Part shown: positions 10,049 to 22,590 of the stretch, one piece after another
How the letters are laid out: each line of letters opens with the position of its first letter
Numbering within the stretch: position 1 is the stretch's first letter
Assembly (NCBI GenBank): GCA_037783545.1
Contig: JBBELK010000034.1
Coordinates: forward strand, 248,001 to 312,000
Length of the DNA: 64,000 nucleotides
Direction of reading: 5' to 3'
DNA from: Henricia sp. BOLD:AAB3569
Lineage: Eukaryota; Echinodermata; Asteroidea; Spinulosida; Echinasteridae
Notes under the pieces: model-generated
What the model was told of the DNA's origin: nothing
The model's database searches: none
Seen by the model: only the letters and a program-made list of their open reading frames with translations
Program-made: the position numbers and the translations under genes

Positions 10049-11473
10049 CTCAGTCCAATCTGAAACCATCCACTTTGGTCTCAGGCAAATGGACAATCGA
10101 CACATTCTCTGCGCAGCTGGCTTCTTTTCCCACCTCATCTCGCACTCCACATCTGGTCTCTTGTGGTCATCTCCATCTTCACAGGTTACAGTCCTCTGTC
10201 GAAAGCCAACACCGCAAGTTGCTGAACACTGGCTCCAATCGCTGACCCTCCACTGTTGTCTCGAACATTGTGCCAACTTGCAGGGCCTTTCTGAGTCTGG
10301 TCTAGGAGTTTTTTGTTGACACTCGCTGTCGTTTTTTGCGTTTCTTGTTTCGTCTTGGCAGGTTACTGTTCGATGCTTGGAGCCAACTCCACAAGTCACT
10401 GAACACTGGCTCCAATTTCCGATTCTCCATTCTTGTTTAGAGCATTCTACCTCCTGGCACCCTCTTCTTGAAGCTGGTTTAGAAATGTCTAGTTCACAAT
10501 TGCTGTCATCTATTGTATTTCTGGCTTCATCCTCACAGGTTACAGTTCGATAATGAAAGCCAACACCGCAAGTAACTGAGCACTGGCTCCAATTTCCAAC
10601 TCTCCATTCTCGTTTTGGACATTCGACCTCCTGGCATTGTCTTCTTAAAGCTGGTTGAGGAGCTTCTTTTTTACATTCACTGTCATCTGTTATATTTCCA
10701 ACTTCATCTTCACAGGTTACAGATCGCTGCTGGGAGCCAACTCCACAGGTCACCGAACACTGTCTCCAATCCCCAACTCTCCATTCTCGTTCTGGACATT
10801 CAACCTCCTGGCATTGCCTTCTCAAAGCTGGTTGAGGAGCTTCCACCTCACATTCGTTGTCATCTTTTATATTTCCAGCTTCATCCTCGCAAGTTACAGT
10901 CCGCTGCTGGGATCCAACTCCACAAGTCACCGAACACTGGCTCCAATCTCCGACTTTCCATTCTCGTATCGGACATTCGACCTCGTGGCACTGTCTTCTC
11001 GAAGCTGGTTGAGGAGCTTCTACTTCACATTCACTATCATCTCTTGTGTTTCCTGCTTCATCTTCACAGGCTACAGTCCGCTGTTGAAAACCGACACCAC
11101 AAGTCACCGAACACTGGCTCCAATCACCGATTTTCCATTCCGATCTAGGACAAGCTTCTTGTTGGCAAGTCTTATCAGAATATGGTTTGGTTTCGCCAGC
11201 CGTTTCACACTCGCTTTCATCTCTTGTATTTCCAGCTTCATCCTCGCAGGTTGCAGTTTGTTGCTGGGAGCCAATGCCACAAGTAACCGAACACTGGCTC
11301 CAATCCCCAACTCTCCATTCCAATCCAGGACATGCTTCTTGCTGGCACGTCCTCTCGGTGGCGGGTTTGGCTTCACCAGTCGTCTCACATTCACCGTCTT
11401 CTTTCTTAACTCCTTGCTCATCTTCGCAGGAGACGATGCACTGCTGGATGCCAATACCACATGTAACTGAGCA
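10049..11473 (-). CDS. ADAMTS9/20-like: Exon E15: eight tandem TSRs in one exon (TSR 15-22, 475 aa)
   Basis: One open exon of exactly 475 codons encodes eight TSRs of 59-60 residues with no intron between them. The shared pattern is CSVTCGVGxQxRTVTCEDExxN ... EWRVGDWSQ. Acceptor ctgtacag/TGC, donor GAG/gtaagg, phase 0 at both ends, as in the single-TSR exons. The third to fifth repeats are the most alike, sharing CEVEAPQPA or KKEAPQPA and QCxEVECP. The first repeat has a seventh cysteine (QQCIV where others have QQRTV). Large overlapping plus-strand reading frames here are antisense shadows of the repeats. All eight repeats keep the C-S-x-T-C-G O-fucosylation site. Confidence 0.94.
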
Positions 11474-13568
11474 CTGTACAGGATAGAAAATAATTACAAG
11501 AATTAGCTATAAGATTCAATGAGTAATCAAGGAGAGATCAGAGTTAAAATAGATTCTTTACTCCTTCACAGCAGCTACAGTCTAACTTTGGAATATTCAA
11601 TACTCTATATTCTGATTCCGTCTACAACAAAAGATTTGATGTTTATGTTTCAATTATAAACATCCACAATGTTCTAAATCATGCAATTTTAATGTGTCCA
11701 GCACATATATTACAACAAAAACAAGCAATTCCATGCAGGCTGTCTACCAGGTGTCTTCTAACGGCTCATTTACAATTGGTTGCCACTTATTTTAGCAGTA
11801 AATTTTGATGATATCGCCATTGCAAAATTTTATATCAGCTCAAGTCCAGCACTAATACTAATAGGCAACAAATAGTGGAACAACATGTATGTTTTTAAGT
11901 GTAAGCACGTCTTGTTCAAATTGCTATTTCCAATTTCAGTCGACAGCAATTAATGCAGTGCACTTTCTTAGGTAAAAAAAAGTAAAATTAATCAGGACAT
12001 CGAAAAGAAAAAAGAAAAAAGAAAAAAAAAAGATGTCACCCAAGTGTCTTCTGTACTTTAAGAAGAAAATAGCATTTTATATAAAGGCTACAGTTCTTAC
12101 CTAGGTACATCCTTATCTAGATTGAGACTATAAAAGGAGCACCCAAAACTATTTCTTGTATTCAACTTTTCTAGTTAAATTACAGGCCTTCCATTTTTTT
12201 AAATAATGCTCATCTTACAAATTAACTTAAGATATTAACTGAAGGCAGTTAGTGTAGCTTCAATGTGCAAAACTGTCCTCATAATGTTCAGTACAGTGCA
12301 CAAAACGAAACCCATTAACATTCCAAAATCAATTGAATCAATGGAGTATGTGTTAAGTTGCCAATGACCCAGAAAGTCAGCTGCACACTCCTAAAGAATG
12401 GATCCTGTTACAGCCTGTCACATAAATCAGTGTTTCTTATTCTTGTGATAACAAACATCTGAATTCTAGTTTAGGGTTGGCCAAGGGACATGGGCATAGA
12501 CATGCAGACATACTGGCAGCAACAGCTAGGTGACATTTTATACTGAGAATGAAATACAAGTTGCACAGATGTTAGGTGTGGTAGTACATGTATTTCATGT
12601 CCCCGGCCAGTGGAATGGGGATTAACAATTCTCACTTTGCATCCCCTTGGCAGAATGGCTTTCAACACCACAAGGGACCAATTTCAAAAAGCTGATCAGC
12701 AAAAAACTTTTTCTAAGCACAAACTGTATTTGCATTGCAAAAATGGGTTAATTACCAGTAAAATGTTTATGTCAACTTAGCAACAATTCTCAGTAACAGT
12801 AACAGAATACCAGCCAATCGTAATACGATTTTGGCTGTTTACCCATTCTGTGCAAAGCAAATTCTGTGCTAAGGAAATTTTATTGTTAAACAGCTTTATG
12901 AAATTGGCCCATGCTCTTTGAACTTTGTCTGAATTCAATCCCATATCTTTCACACATGTGTCGCGGAAACCAAGCTTATTTCACCCCAGAGCACATTTAT
13001 GTGTATCATAAATTTGGTGTGAAAACTTGGCAAACGGGAACAAAGTTACCAGGAGCAATTTTATAAACCTGTTTGTTTCACACCAGTTAGCATTTTATAA
13101 CCTGGTGTGTCAGTGTAAAAAATCTGGCTTTTGTGTATTTTTTCTTTCTTTTTTAAGTCAAATTATCTTCTCCTGGACTCTCCCCATCATATACTGAATT
13201 AATCATGAATGTTCACTCCACTAATTCTTGGGTGGTAAATTACTTGACACGCGATAATCTAGAGATGGTCATACTATCACATTCAAGAACAGGGATAGAA
13301 ATGATCGAAGAGCTGTAAACTTGCACCCGATTCATGTCAGACATTGCCCTGTACTACTCAATCAACACAGTAAACACGTGGCCCAGGGACTATGTATGTA
13401 ATGTAACACTGGCAATAATATCAAATGTATCCAAATTTATCTGTATTCAGAAACTTATATTGGCTATATGTTCGCATGCCATACTATACAACGAAAACTG
13501 TCAAAGATTCGACCTGTGTCTTTTTAGCAAAACTAAACATTCTGATAATGAAAATGCATCTCTGACAC

Positions 13569-13817
13569 AGTGGCGGATCTAGAGGGGGCGTTGAGGGGGT
13601 TGCAACTTCTCCCTTGAGCGGCGAACTAATTAAGAAATAAATAAAATATTGCATTAAAAATCCCTCTCCTGAAACCCTTTTAAAAAGCCCGAAGTGCCTT
13701 AGATTGCAGAAAAAACACCAAAATTTCAAAAATTTTCGGGCCCCCTTGCAGGGCATGTTTTCGGCACACAGTAGGAGCCACAACCCCACTCTTAACCAAA
13801 AGCCTAATCCGCCCCTG
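13569..13817. mobile_element. GGATCC-type MITE, diverged copy
   Basis: Starts CAGTGGCGGATCTAGAGGGG and ends CCTAATCCGCCCCTG, the inverted-end pattern shared with 18832, 19746 and 55348. Confidence 0.7.
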
Positions 13818-14024
13818 TGACATCACAGAATTTATTAAAATTATGTATAATATAAAATTTACTCCATAGACACAATATACTGGCACAAATCCATTTCTTC
13901 ATAACACATATCCACTGTGGGGTTTTAGTGTAGAAACTGCATGTTTTATATGGCTCCAGCATTTAACTATCGAATATTGTACTACTTTGAGATTGTATAA
14001 TTTCTTTCTCAAGCTGAAAGATAG

Positions 14025-14604
14025 TAGGCCTATAAATGATTGGTAAACTGTTACAAATACTTTTATCCCCGTGTGATTGAAGATATGCATGATTAAAACC
14101 AACCTGAGCAAAAAACCAGCTCCGTACTTCATCTAACTTTTGAGATAACAGTCAAAAAAGGGTTTGCAGTCATTTCGCCCCAAAACCATTTCGCCCTGAA
14201 CCATTTCGCCCTGAACCACGGCCTGTGCACGAAGTGGTTTTGGGGCGAAGTGGCATTTGGGCGATGTAGTGTATGGACGAAGTAATTTGGGGCGAAATGG
14301 CACTCGGGCGAAGTAATTTGGGGCGAAATGGCACTCGGGCGAAGTAATTTGGGGCGAAATGGCACTCGGGCGAAGTGGTTTGGGGCGAAATGGCACTTGG
14401 GCGAAATGGTTTTGGCGTGAATAGAATTTGTCTCATGAGACGAAAACTAATTGTTTTACTCATTTCTCAAAGAATACAGCACTTCAGACAAAACCATTTC
14501 AGGGAAAGTTTTCTACGGTCATCATGTTTATATTGTGCAAGTTAGGTGTAAATCTGTGAACATTTCTGATTTTCGAGATTACCAATGATGTACACTGCCT
14601 TTAA
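14025..14604. mobile_element. VNTR-MITE family copy 1
   Basis: Ends are ATGATTGGTAAACTGTTAC and TACCAATGATGTACACTGCCTTTAA. The centre (14170-14415) has a tandem unit of about 31 bp containing GGGGCGAAATGGCACTCGGG, repeated several times and flanked by inverted units. The right part has GTCTCATGAGACGAAAACTA and TCTACGGTCATCATGTTTAT, both shared with copies 2 and 3. Long proline-rich open frames here are repeat artefacts. Confidence 0.88.
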
Positions 14605-15324
14605 CGCTACGAGGGATAAAATGAATACTGAGCAGCAAAAGAAATGCAAAAATGTTCTCCATTATATGATTTAAAAACCAGTCAATCTGAGAGCGGGAAT
14701 TTTCAGCACACAGAAGCTTTGTGCAGTCATGCATAATGAAGCTTTTATGTGAACATTTTGATGTCAACTTAATTACAAAAGAAATTTTCAACGCCACAAC
14801 TGTTGGAATTAAACCAAAGGTCCTGGATTTAATGTGTTGTTTAAACTGCTCAACATGGCACTCCAATTAGTAAGAGCATCACATCTCTAACACAAATTGT
14901 GTTGACACCTCGTTGAATTGCCAGGAAATAACTAATTGTACTGAAGGCAAAATAGCGAGCTGAATTGGCGCCAACAAATGGCGCAAGCCTATTCATCAAT
15001 GACTAATACCAATTACAAATGATGAGCACAAAAGACATTTGCTACACGCTTAAAAATCTATTGTTAAATTAACAATTAAAACGTGCGGTGAGTGACTACA
15101 TTTATTTGGTTGGATTTAACGCGATAACTGTCAGATTTTAACATTTTATTAATTGTCAACCGGAAATCATCACTCAATATAACACACTTTCCTAGGCTTG
15201 CAAGTTTAATCGCATGAACTGGGACATACTTGCAGCAAACAGGAGCATTTCATGTGCTTTCTAAATTTGAATGTCGGTGGAAACCAGGAGGTAGTCATGG
15301 TTGAAATAACACCCAGGGTTGTAA

Positions 15325-15557
15325 CGAGTCTCCCTCTGCTCGAGTCCCAAGTCAAGTCAAGTCAAGTCAAACTGCCCTCGAGTCTCAAGTCAAGTCAAGT
15401 CGAACTGCCCTCGAGTCCCAAGTCAAGTTTAAGTCGAACTGCCCTCGAGTCCCAAGTCAAGTCAAGTCAAGTCGAACGGCCTCCGAGTCCCATGTCAAGT
15501 CGAGCAGGTTTGTCAAGTCGAGCATGTTGGTCAAGTCGGATCAAGTCAAGTAGTATT
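15325..15557. repeat. GTCAAGTC minisatellite
   Basis: Tandem units of roughly 30 bp built from CAAGTCAAGTCGAACTGCCC plus TCGAGTCCCAA. The number of CAAGT steps varies between units, and units decay toward the right. Confidence 0.88.
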
Positions 15558-15889
15558 TGTTCAAGCTAATTTCAAAATGAGTCCAAATCCTGAATCTTGC
15601 ATTCGTGTGGGGTATTTATAGAAAAATATTAATTCAAAAAAACTTTATTTTTTAAGGTGCCACACCCAAAACGCACAGACTGTACACGTATGTATATCTT
15701 TAAGCACAAAATGTGCAACAATGGGTAGGGCCTATGTCCTCAAGTAACAAAGAAACTGACCTGCAAAATGGCAGCTATTCGATATGGTCTATATAGCTTC
15801 TAACATGCGCCCATTACCATTTTACCCAACCTCTTAAAATAATTGTTACTAAGAATGCAAAAAGTGATGGACTTGCAATTGGTACGAAA

Positions 15890-16507
15890 ATGCCCTTTTC
15901 AAACGACATAAAAAAAACTCGCAAGGTTTGAGACAGAATTTACCAGCAGGGATTGTTTACTTTAAGATTACATGGTAGGGTGATTTGGCGTACTTTCACA
16001 TGACACAGCGAAAACATCACTGGCGTTCCTTGAGACGAGAATGCTTTTTCCTTGTGTCGCTGTCAGACCATTGATTTTGCACATAAATGCTGCTGATACA
16101 AGCAGCCAATAACATACCCGCGAGAAAGTGTACTGCGACCAATAAAAAGGGGATGGCATATGGTCAAAATCCAGGATCGGAACGGTGATCAGATCCATGA
16201 CCAGTGGATGTACTTTTTGCGGGACGTGGCGTTGTGCATGCTGTGCTGTCACAAGGGTTGTGTACGGTGTATAAATGCGCATTGCGTCGAGTGTCGCAAA
16301 GGACGTTGTACAAATCGTTTCACACGATCGTTTTCAAGGTCTGGACCTCCGCCAAAATATCTCAAGGATTGAGAAAATTCTCAAAGAATGCTTGACACTC
16401 TCAAGCATGGGTGTCCTTTCACACGATGGCACTTTTGTAAGATTTTCTCAAGCATAAGAAAATATCTCAAACCTTGCAAGTTTTTTGGCCTCGTGTGAAA
16501 AGGGCTT
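15890..16507. mobile_element. Long foldback MITE (~620 bp)
   Basis: Left end TGCCCTTTTCAAACGACATA, then AAACTCGCAAGGTTTGAGA; right end TCTCAAACCTTGCAAGTTTT then GTGTGAAAAGGGC. The inverted ends are about 45 bp and imperfect. No coding region seen inside. Confidence 0.78.
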
Positions 16508-17279
16508 TAGGCACCAGTGTAATTTATGAAACCAAATCTATTTTTCTAAAATATTGTGGTTTCTCACAGTGACATTTTTGCAACTACTGGGATTTTGTTG
16601 GACACTGTGCAAAATGAATCCTATAGATACTCCCTTTAACATGGATAAGTACAATGTACATTCATTTTTTGACAAATTACATCACTTTGAAGCAGGGAAC
16701 ATTGTGCAGGATTGTTACACTGAAGTGTGCATGAAAAGCCCACAGTGGCTGCCAGGCCAATGCAGGTTTCCCCAGGGACCCAGTAATATGGGTCTCCATC
16801 CTTGATTGATGGCATTCCCTGGATACACTGTGGAAGCATTTTGCTTCTGCTGGATTCCATTACACATTCAGGTTGCCCATTGGTATGGGTTGGGATTTGT
16901 GTTGGGTCTGCTATGACTGAATTATTACTTCTTGTTTTGGGGATAAAGGCTCTGATAAATGGATCGGAGGCAGGCACTTTTGGGAAAAGAAAATTTAATT
17001 TGGGGATTATTTGCCCTTTTAATAAGTTAAAAGCATGTGCTCAGATGGGACTCAAACCCACAACAGAACTAAAATTGGGTCAACCTAGAATTCAGCTGAT
17101 CCGCATGACTCTCCATGTTATGTTTGTTAGGTAATGCAAATACTGTATTACAATTACAAAGGTTTTGGTCAGCATGTTTAAGCATGTTTAAGTGCAAGTT
17201 GGAAGGACCAAGGACTGGAGCTGTTTTGGTCTAGTGTATGTACAGCATTCGAACACAACCAAGACTGACCGTTTTTCAG

Positions 17280-17868
17280 TTAAAGAAGTTGTCCAGATTT
17301 ATTTCAGAAAATGAATTTCGTTCTAACGCGGTGCAATTGTTCAGCCGTCAGGCCGTGTGCCGCTTTCGGCGATACACACATTAAAAACGTATTGGAAGCA
17401 AGACTACGACGTCACCTTTGCACACGGCGATGTCGCTCATTCGAACTAGGCCGGGCTAGGTTCGGGCACGTAAAAAAAAAATCGCGCGTGCTTTGTTTGG
17501 TATCTTTGTTTTCAACTCGAGATCGCATTTTTTGGCTTCACTTTCCAGGGGAAATTGCGATAAAAAAAACATGGGTCAAAGAACTGTGTTTTGAAGGCAA
17601 GTCGAGGGGGTCAAGGGGGTCAAGGGTTGTGGGGGTCAAGGGTTGTGGGGGTCAAGGGGGTTTTAGAACAACCCTTATGGGACCAGATAAATTAGTTTAC
17701 AAAACATTGGTGGTTTTTTGACGATATCCTTGGAAATATCAGATTGGGAGCGCGAAATTTCAGAATAGTAATGAGAAAAATATGACAGATGATATGGTAT
17801 CAAAATCTCAACACCCATAGGAAAAATGGTGGGCTCAAAAATGTGATCTGGACATGCTCCTTTAAAGG
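17280..17868. mobile_element. AAGGAGCATGT-type MITE, copy with extra interior
   Basis: Left TAAAGAAGTTGTCCAGATTT and right GATCTGGACATGCTCCTTTA are inverted ends. It shares CGATATCCTTG...AAATAT and GGTATCAAAATCTCAACACCC with 22591 and 51266. About 250 extra bases lie in the left part, including a short GGGGTCAAGGGTTGT tandem (17606-17660). Confidence 0.75.
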
Positions 17869-17973
17869 TAAGGGTCTAATTTGGTAATTACCCTTCAAAA
17901 AATGACTGAATTAATATCTAAAAGCTTACTTGTTATCAAGATGGTAATGGTAGTAATCATCCTGTGAAATTAC

Positions 17974-18061
17974 TTAGATACAAATGTGGACAAATGTCCA
18001 TATGAGTTTGAGAAATCTGGATGCAGTGAAAAGCAACTTGGCTTCACCAGGATTCGAACAG
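17974..18061 (-). mobile_element. SINE-A 3' fragment
   Basis: Matches the tail and part of the head of the SINEs at 40860 and 41142 (GATACAAATGTGG, CTGGATGCAGTGAAAAGCAA, GGATTCGAAC box B). Confidence 0.8.
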
Positions 18062-18775
18062 CGGACCTTCTGCTTAAGTTCCCCATTGATGAGAAAACAA
18101 TAAAAATAAAAAAAATCCAAAGATCGCCTATAGGCGATTTTTTTGACCATTCATTTATGCACAAAAACCATGCACGGATTTTTATGTTTTCTGAAGTATT
18201 ACTGCATCTATGTGGCTGAAATTTCTACAGGACATAGGTTTTCAATTAAGAGTGCATGGAAATAGCGTCGTTTTTAACAGTTTACCAATTATGTACTCTA
18301 CCTTTAAACCAAAGTTGGATTGCTTTTTAATACTGCTATGTCTGGCCTATACAGTACCATTGCCACAAAACAGCTGGAACAACTGATCATTTTTTAAAGT
18401 CCCAACCTCTTGGGAGACTGAAGAGGCCCTTGTCCAGGGCCCACAACACATTGACAGCTAACATCCCTTAGTAAAACAAACAACTTGAGAGGTGAAATGT
18501 TCCAGCTTGGATGGATAAAGGTCAAAGAGGAATTGATGCATGGGGCTGCTGCAATTTAACATGCACCACTTGGTCTTGTACTTGTGAATACTTTTCAAGG
18601 TGGGGACAGAAATTTGATCAGGATTTCTGTACAAGTGATGATTGGTTTTTCATGGGGCAGAGAACCATGAGGTTGTAAAATCAACTGATACTGTTTAATT
18701 CACAAATTGAGATACATGTTGGAGCAAAATATGATTTTATTATTTATTTGGCTAGCTTACCTGAAGAACATGGCT

Positions 18776-19171
18776 AGGGCTGCGTTCCACTTACGCAAAC
18801 GTTGCCAAAGTTCGCCACTGGCAGGGGCGGATCCAGGGGGACGTGGGGGGTGCACGCAACAACAACCGATCACTTTTTGTGCACACTTTTTCTGCTTAAA
18901 GTGGTTAAATATTGTCCCAGATCGCACCACAGAGCATCTAGAATCCATCTAAAAGCCGTTAGGGCTTCGCGCTACGCGCTCGCTATTTCATTGTCATCAG
19001 CATTTCATGCTTAAAAATTTCACGCACCCCCTCCCCCCCCCCTTTTCAAAATCCTGGATCCGCCCCTGACTGGTTACAGTGCTTTTGTGCACTCATCTAT
19101 GGAAAGCCGGGTACCTGTTGCTGGCGAACGTTGCAAATGTTTGCAATGATTGCATGTTTGGAACGCAGCCC
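18776..19171. mobile_element. GGCTGCGTTCCA-type MITE interrupted by another MITE
   Basis: Outer ends are GGGCTGCGTTCCACTTACGC and GCATGTTTGGAACGCAGCCC. It is split by a GGATCC-type MITE at 18832-19067. Confidence 0.75.
18832..19067. mobile_element. GGATCC-type MITE nested in 18776-19171
   Basis: CAGGGGCGGATCCAGG on the left mirrors CCTGGATCCGCCCCTG on the right. ACTGG flanks it on both sides, a possible short target duplication. The interior has CTTCGCGCTACGCGCTCGC, as in 55860-55880. Confidence 0.82.
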
Positions 19172-19549
19172 TGATGTTTGCTGCTCTGCAAGAGCGTCAA
19201 ATTTTGCCACCAAAAATAGCAATAATAACAGTTACAATAATCTCAATTTAATCTTAAATAATCTTTGCTATTTCCTTTTTAAAAACGGCCAACAAAATTT
19301 CAGATTTTTTTACGGCTTTTTCTGTTGCAGTCCAGTTTCTGTAATAAAATTTTGCTCTGACCTCAACTACACACACCTAATCTGGGATGAACTCCCCATG
19401 GACCCTGCCTGCAGCTGCAGGCAAAAACCACAACAAGATCCCAAAGGAGTCCACTCTGGTTATCAGGTGTTAATAGAGTCTAGTTGAGCATTACTGCCAG
19501 TCCCTTATATTTTGGGCTAGCCTTAGCTAACAGAGAAAAAAAAAATTGA

Positions 19550-20577
19550 AATTGTACAATTATGCCTAAATTGGTGTGGATCTTTTATCCATTACTGTCG
19601 ACATTGATGTCAATGCCGAAGCCTTCAATTTATAGCCATGATATTGGGGGCAAATACTCTCCAACTACCTATGGCTGATGGGGGAAAAATACCTTTGAAT
19701 AAAGTGAGAAATTCAAAAGCCGTGTCCGCATTGGAGTTTGGACTTGCAGGGGCGGATCCAGGAGGCCGGGGTTTTGCCACCAGGTTTTGCCCGTCAGATT
19801 TTTATGTCAGCTTGTTTCGGACAGGCGGACACACAAAAAATGCATTACATTATTTTTTTTTTTTTTGGTGCAGGGAGGCGTTTTGACCCCCAAACCCCAC
19901 CCCCCCCCCCCCCCCCCCCCACCCCCTCTGGATCCGCGCCCGACTTTTTTTTTTTTTTTTTTAACCGAGACGATGGTAAAATTAAAAATGGCTAAATTTG
20001 ACTGCTGTCCGCATTTGGACTTTTTGACACAGTAAAATTTTACCAAAAACTGTGGGAGAGCACGCGCAGTGTTCCATTTGCAGTTTGACCTTCACAGCCC
20101 GGACGTACGCTTCCCCAGTTCCAGGGCGCATTTACCGACTCGCTGTGTCCACATTGGACTTTTCGTCTTGGGGAAAAGTTCCCTGGTCAATTTTCTTGGG
20201 CAGACTTTGGCCAGGAAAAGTAACCGCTGGACTCGGGAAAAGTTACTGAGAGGAAAACGTCCTAGGCTGTCCACATTGAACTTAAAATGGGAAAAGTACC
20301 CATCGTCTCGGTAAGTTTTCCCCAAAAAAAGAAGGCCAATGCGGGCTAGGCCCTTAACAGTAAAAGTTTGAAATCTTGAAATCGTACAATTATGTCTAAA
20401 TCGTAAATGTCGGCATCTTTGCTCGTGGTGTGGATCTTTTATCCGTTGCTGTCAATGCCGAAGCGTTCAATTTTTAGCCATTGGGGGGAGGGGGGGGGGG
20501 GGGGGGGGAGGGAACTCTCCAACTACCTATGGCCGAAGGAGGAAAAATACCTTTGAATAAAGTGAGAAATTCAAAGT
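19550..20577. repeat. Direct duplication of ~190 bp flanking other MITEs
   Basis: The segment 19550-19728 (GTACAATTATGCCTAAATTG ... AAAGTGAGAAATTCAAA) recurs at 20382-20577. Between them are a GGATCC-type MITE with a long C tract (19746-19946), and a repeat-rich stretch around CCACATTGGACTTTTCGTCT (19970-20345). A G-run lies at 20485-20510. Confidence 0.72.
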
Positions 20578-21815
20578 CTTATGAAACCAATCCCACTAAT
20601 CCCACTGACAAAGAGTTCTTTCTATCCAGTACTGCCTCCCACAGGGCTTTTTGTTTTCCTTGGTTAATTTAATATCTACATATTACCAACAGATGAAATT
20701 CCCACACATGTGCTGCCCATATGTACATGTAACACCAGCTAGCATCACAGCAAGATACACACACAGTATCTGCCCAGACCCGAGACACCAAAGCAGTGCA
20801 ATAAAGTTCACAGCTTGAGACAAGGACTGGATTTTGTTGGGGCGCTTAACTAAAAATTTTACTTAGCAAAACAAGTGACTGGCTAAAAATCTTGCGCCAT
20901 CTGTGTTACATTTGACTGGTACTTGGCCCAATTTTTTTAAGCATGAAAATCAGCCAAGCAGTCTTTTCTGCTAAGAAGTTGGGCCCAGGACAGCCATTTT
21001 TTCCCGTCAAACAATTCGAACCAAATGGATCAAATTGAAGCACCCTGTGTTTCCATTTGAGAAAGCTAGTTTTGATACCCCCGCTGGCTTCGTCTGGCCA
21101 CTGCAAGCCTCCAGCGTTACCCCAATGTGACCTCTTCACACCCCATCGAGAGAAACTACCTTCTTTAGGATGGGGTATTTTAATATTTTATTCCCGAAGA
21201 CTAGTTCAAGAGTTGAGGGTACGGGTATCAAGGATTTTCTTTGCTTATGATGAGTGCATTGAATATGAACATATTTATATACTTTTTCTATTGCTTAATG
21301 CCAAATTTCAAAACGTTGAATGAAACTATAGGCTCCGATCAAAGACACCAGGAAAAATCTTTTCTTGCCACTTAATACTCTCGGATACTTTACACAACAA
21401 AACATAACACATTGGCACCACGGCTTTACATCCAATCTGAAGGATGGAGCAAGCGTGGTTAAAGCCTGTATATGCAAGATTTGCAATATTACATTTTAAT
21501 TAACCATTTCACCATAAAATCTTACTCATTCGAAGGTAAAAGTGCTTCCAACTGTCCAATGCAATCAGGGCCGGATCCGGGATTTTGCAAGAGGGGGGGG
21601 CAATGTCCCCCCTTTTCCACCCACCGACACCCCCGATGACTATCGTGGTATAATGGCTTCTATTTTCCATGCAATATAGCCAGAAAACTAGCTTAAATAG
21701 GACAGTATATTTGCACACTTTCTTGAAAGCATGGACAAAGTTTTCTTAGAATGTAGTTGAGAGGCACTGATGATGAGTTGGTCCAGCTAGCATATAGCAT
21801 TTGGCAGATCCAGGA

Positions 21816-22356
21816 ATAGACCGTATCGAATAGCCGCCATTTCGTGGGGCAGTTTCTTTGTTCCTTGAGGACATGCATTGCTGCACATATCGTTGCATTT
21901 TTCGCATAGTGGCGAATCAGCAAAATTCCACTTTCGAGTAATACGGCTTTTTAGTAATGCATATTCTGTATGGTTCTTGGATTTCGTTTTCTTTTCGTAA
22001 CAAAATTCAATTTTTGTTAGAATAATGTTATTAGCGAATAGTTTTACTAAAATTATTCAAGGCGCCATCAGTCACCATCGTATTCGTCACTACGCAAAAA
22101 AACGCTAGGCAAATCATGAGCCTATTCGCCATTCTGCACTTTTTAATAACTTAAAAACCACTCAAAATTTCGATTTAAAACCTTCACAAATTAAAAATGG
22201 CATCTTCAGAACCCTAAATATGACAAAATCTCAATTTCGGAAAAATTGCTTATTCGCCACTATGCGAAAAATGCGACGATATTGTGCTTCCATTGTTGAA
22301 CGGTTTCAGTAACAAAAGGTACCCCACGAAATGGCGGCTATTCGATACGGTCTATA
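21816..22356. mobile_element. GACCGTATCGAATAG MITE copy 1 (~540 bp)
   Basis: Left end ATAGACCGTATCGAATAGCC then GCCATTTCGTGGGGCA; right end is the near-exact inverse ending TTCGATACGGTCTAT. Internal inverted stretches also exist (TCGCATAGTGGCGAAT against TTCGCCACTATGCG). Confidence 0.87.
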
Positions 22357-22590
22357 ACCTCACAACTCCTCGAAGAATTCGTAACAGGAAAACCAAGCTC
22401 AAGAAACCCAGACATACAGCAGACAGTGCTATCAACAGTGTCACTAGCTGCAACAACCTTATAGTACCAGTATAAAGTGAATCATATAAATTGTATAATT
22501 TCATATTACCCATCCGGCTCGCAGGTTTAGTAGAAGGGAAATTCCACCTTCACTATTTTAGGCTTTTATTATATCTGTTGACCAACTTTT

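Noticed and set aside
10655-11470. Long plus-strand frame (271 aa) and others opposite E15
   Set aside because: Antisense shadows of the eight TSRs; the repetitive sequence stays open on both strands. The minus strand has proper splice sites and TSR motifs.
14129-14463. Proline-rich minus-strand frames (SPECHFAPNYF-like)
   Set aside because: Direct translation of the VNTR-MITE tandem unit; similar frames appear in every copy.
16636-16977. Cysteine-containing minus-strand frame as a missing exon
   Set aside because: No TSR or other domain pattern, and no acceptor placed so that it would join E14 or E15 in phase.
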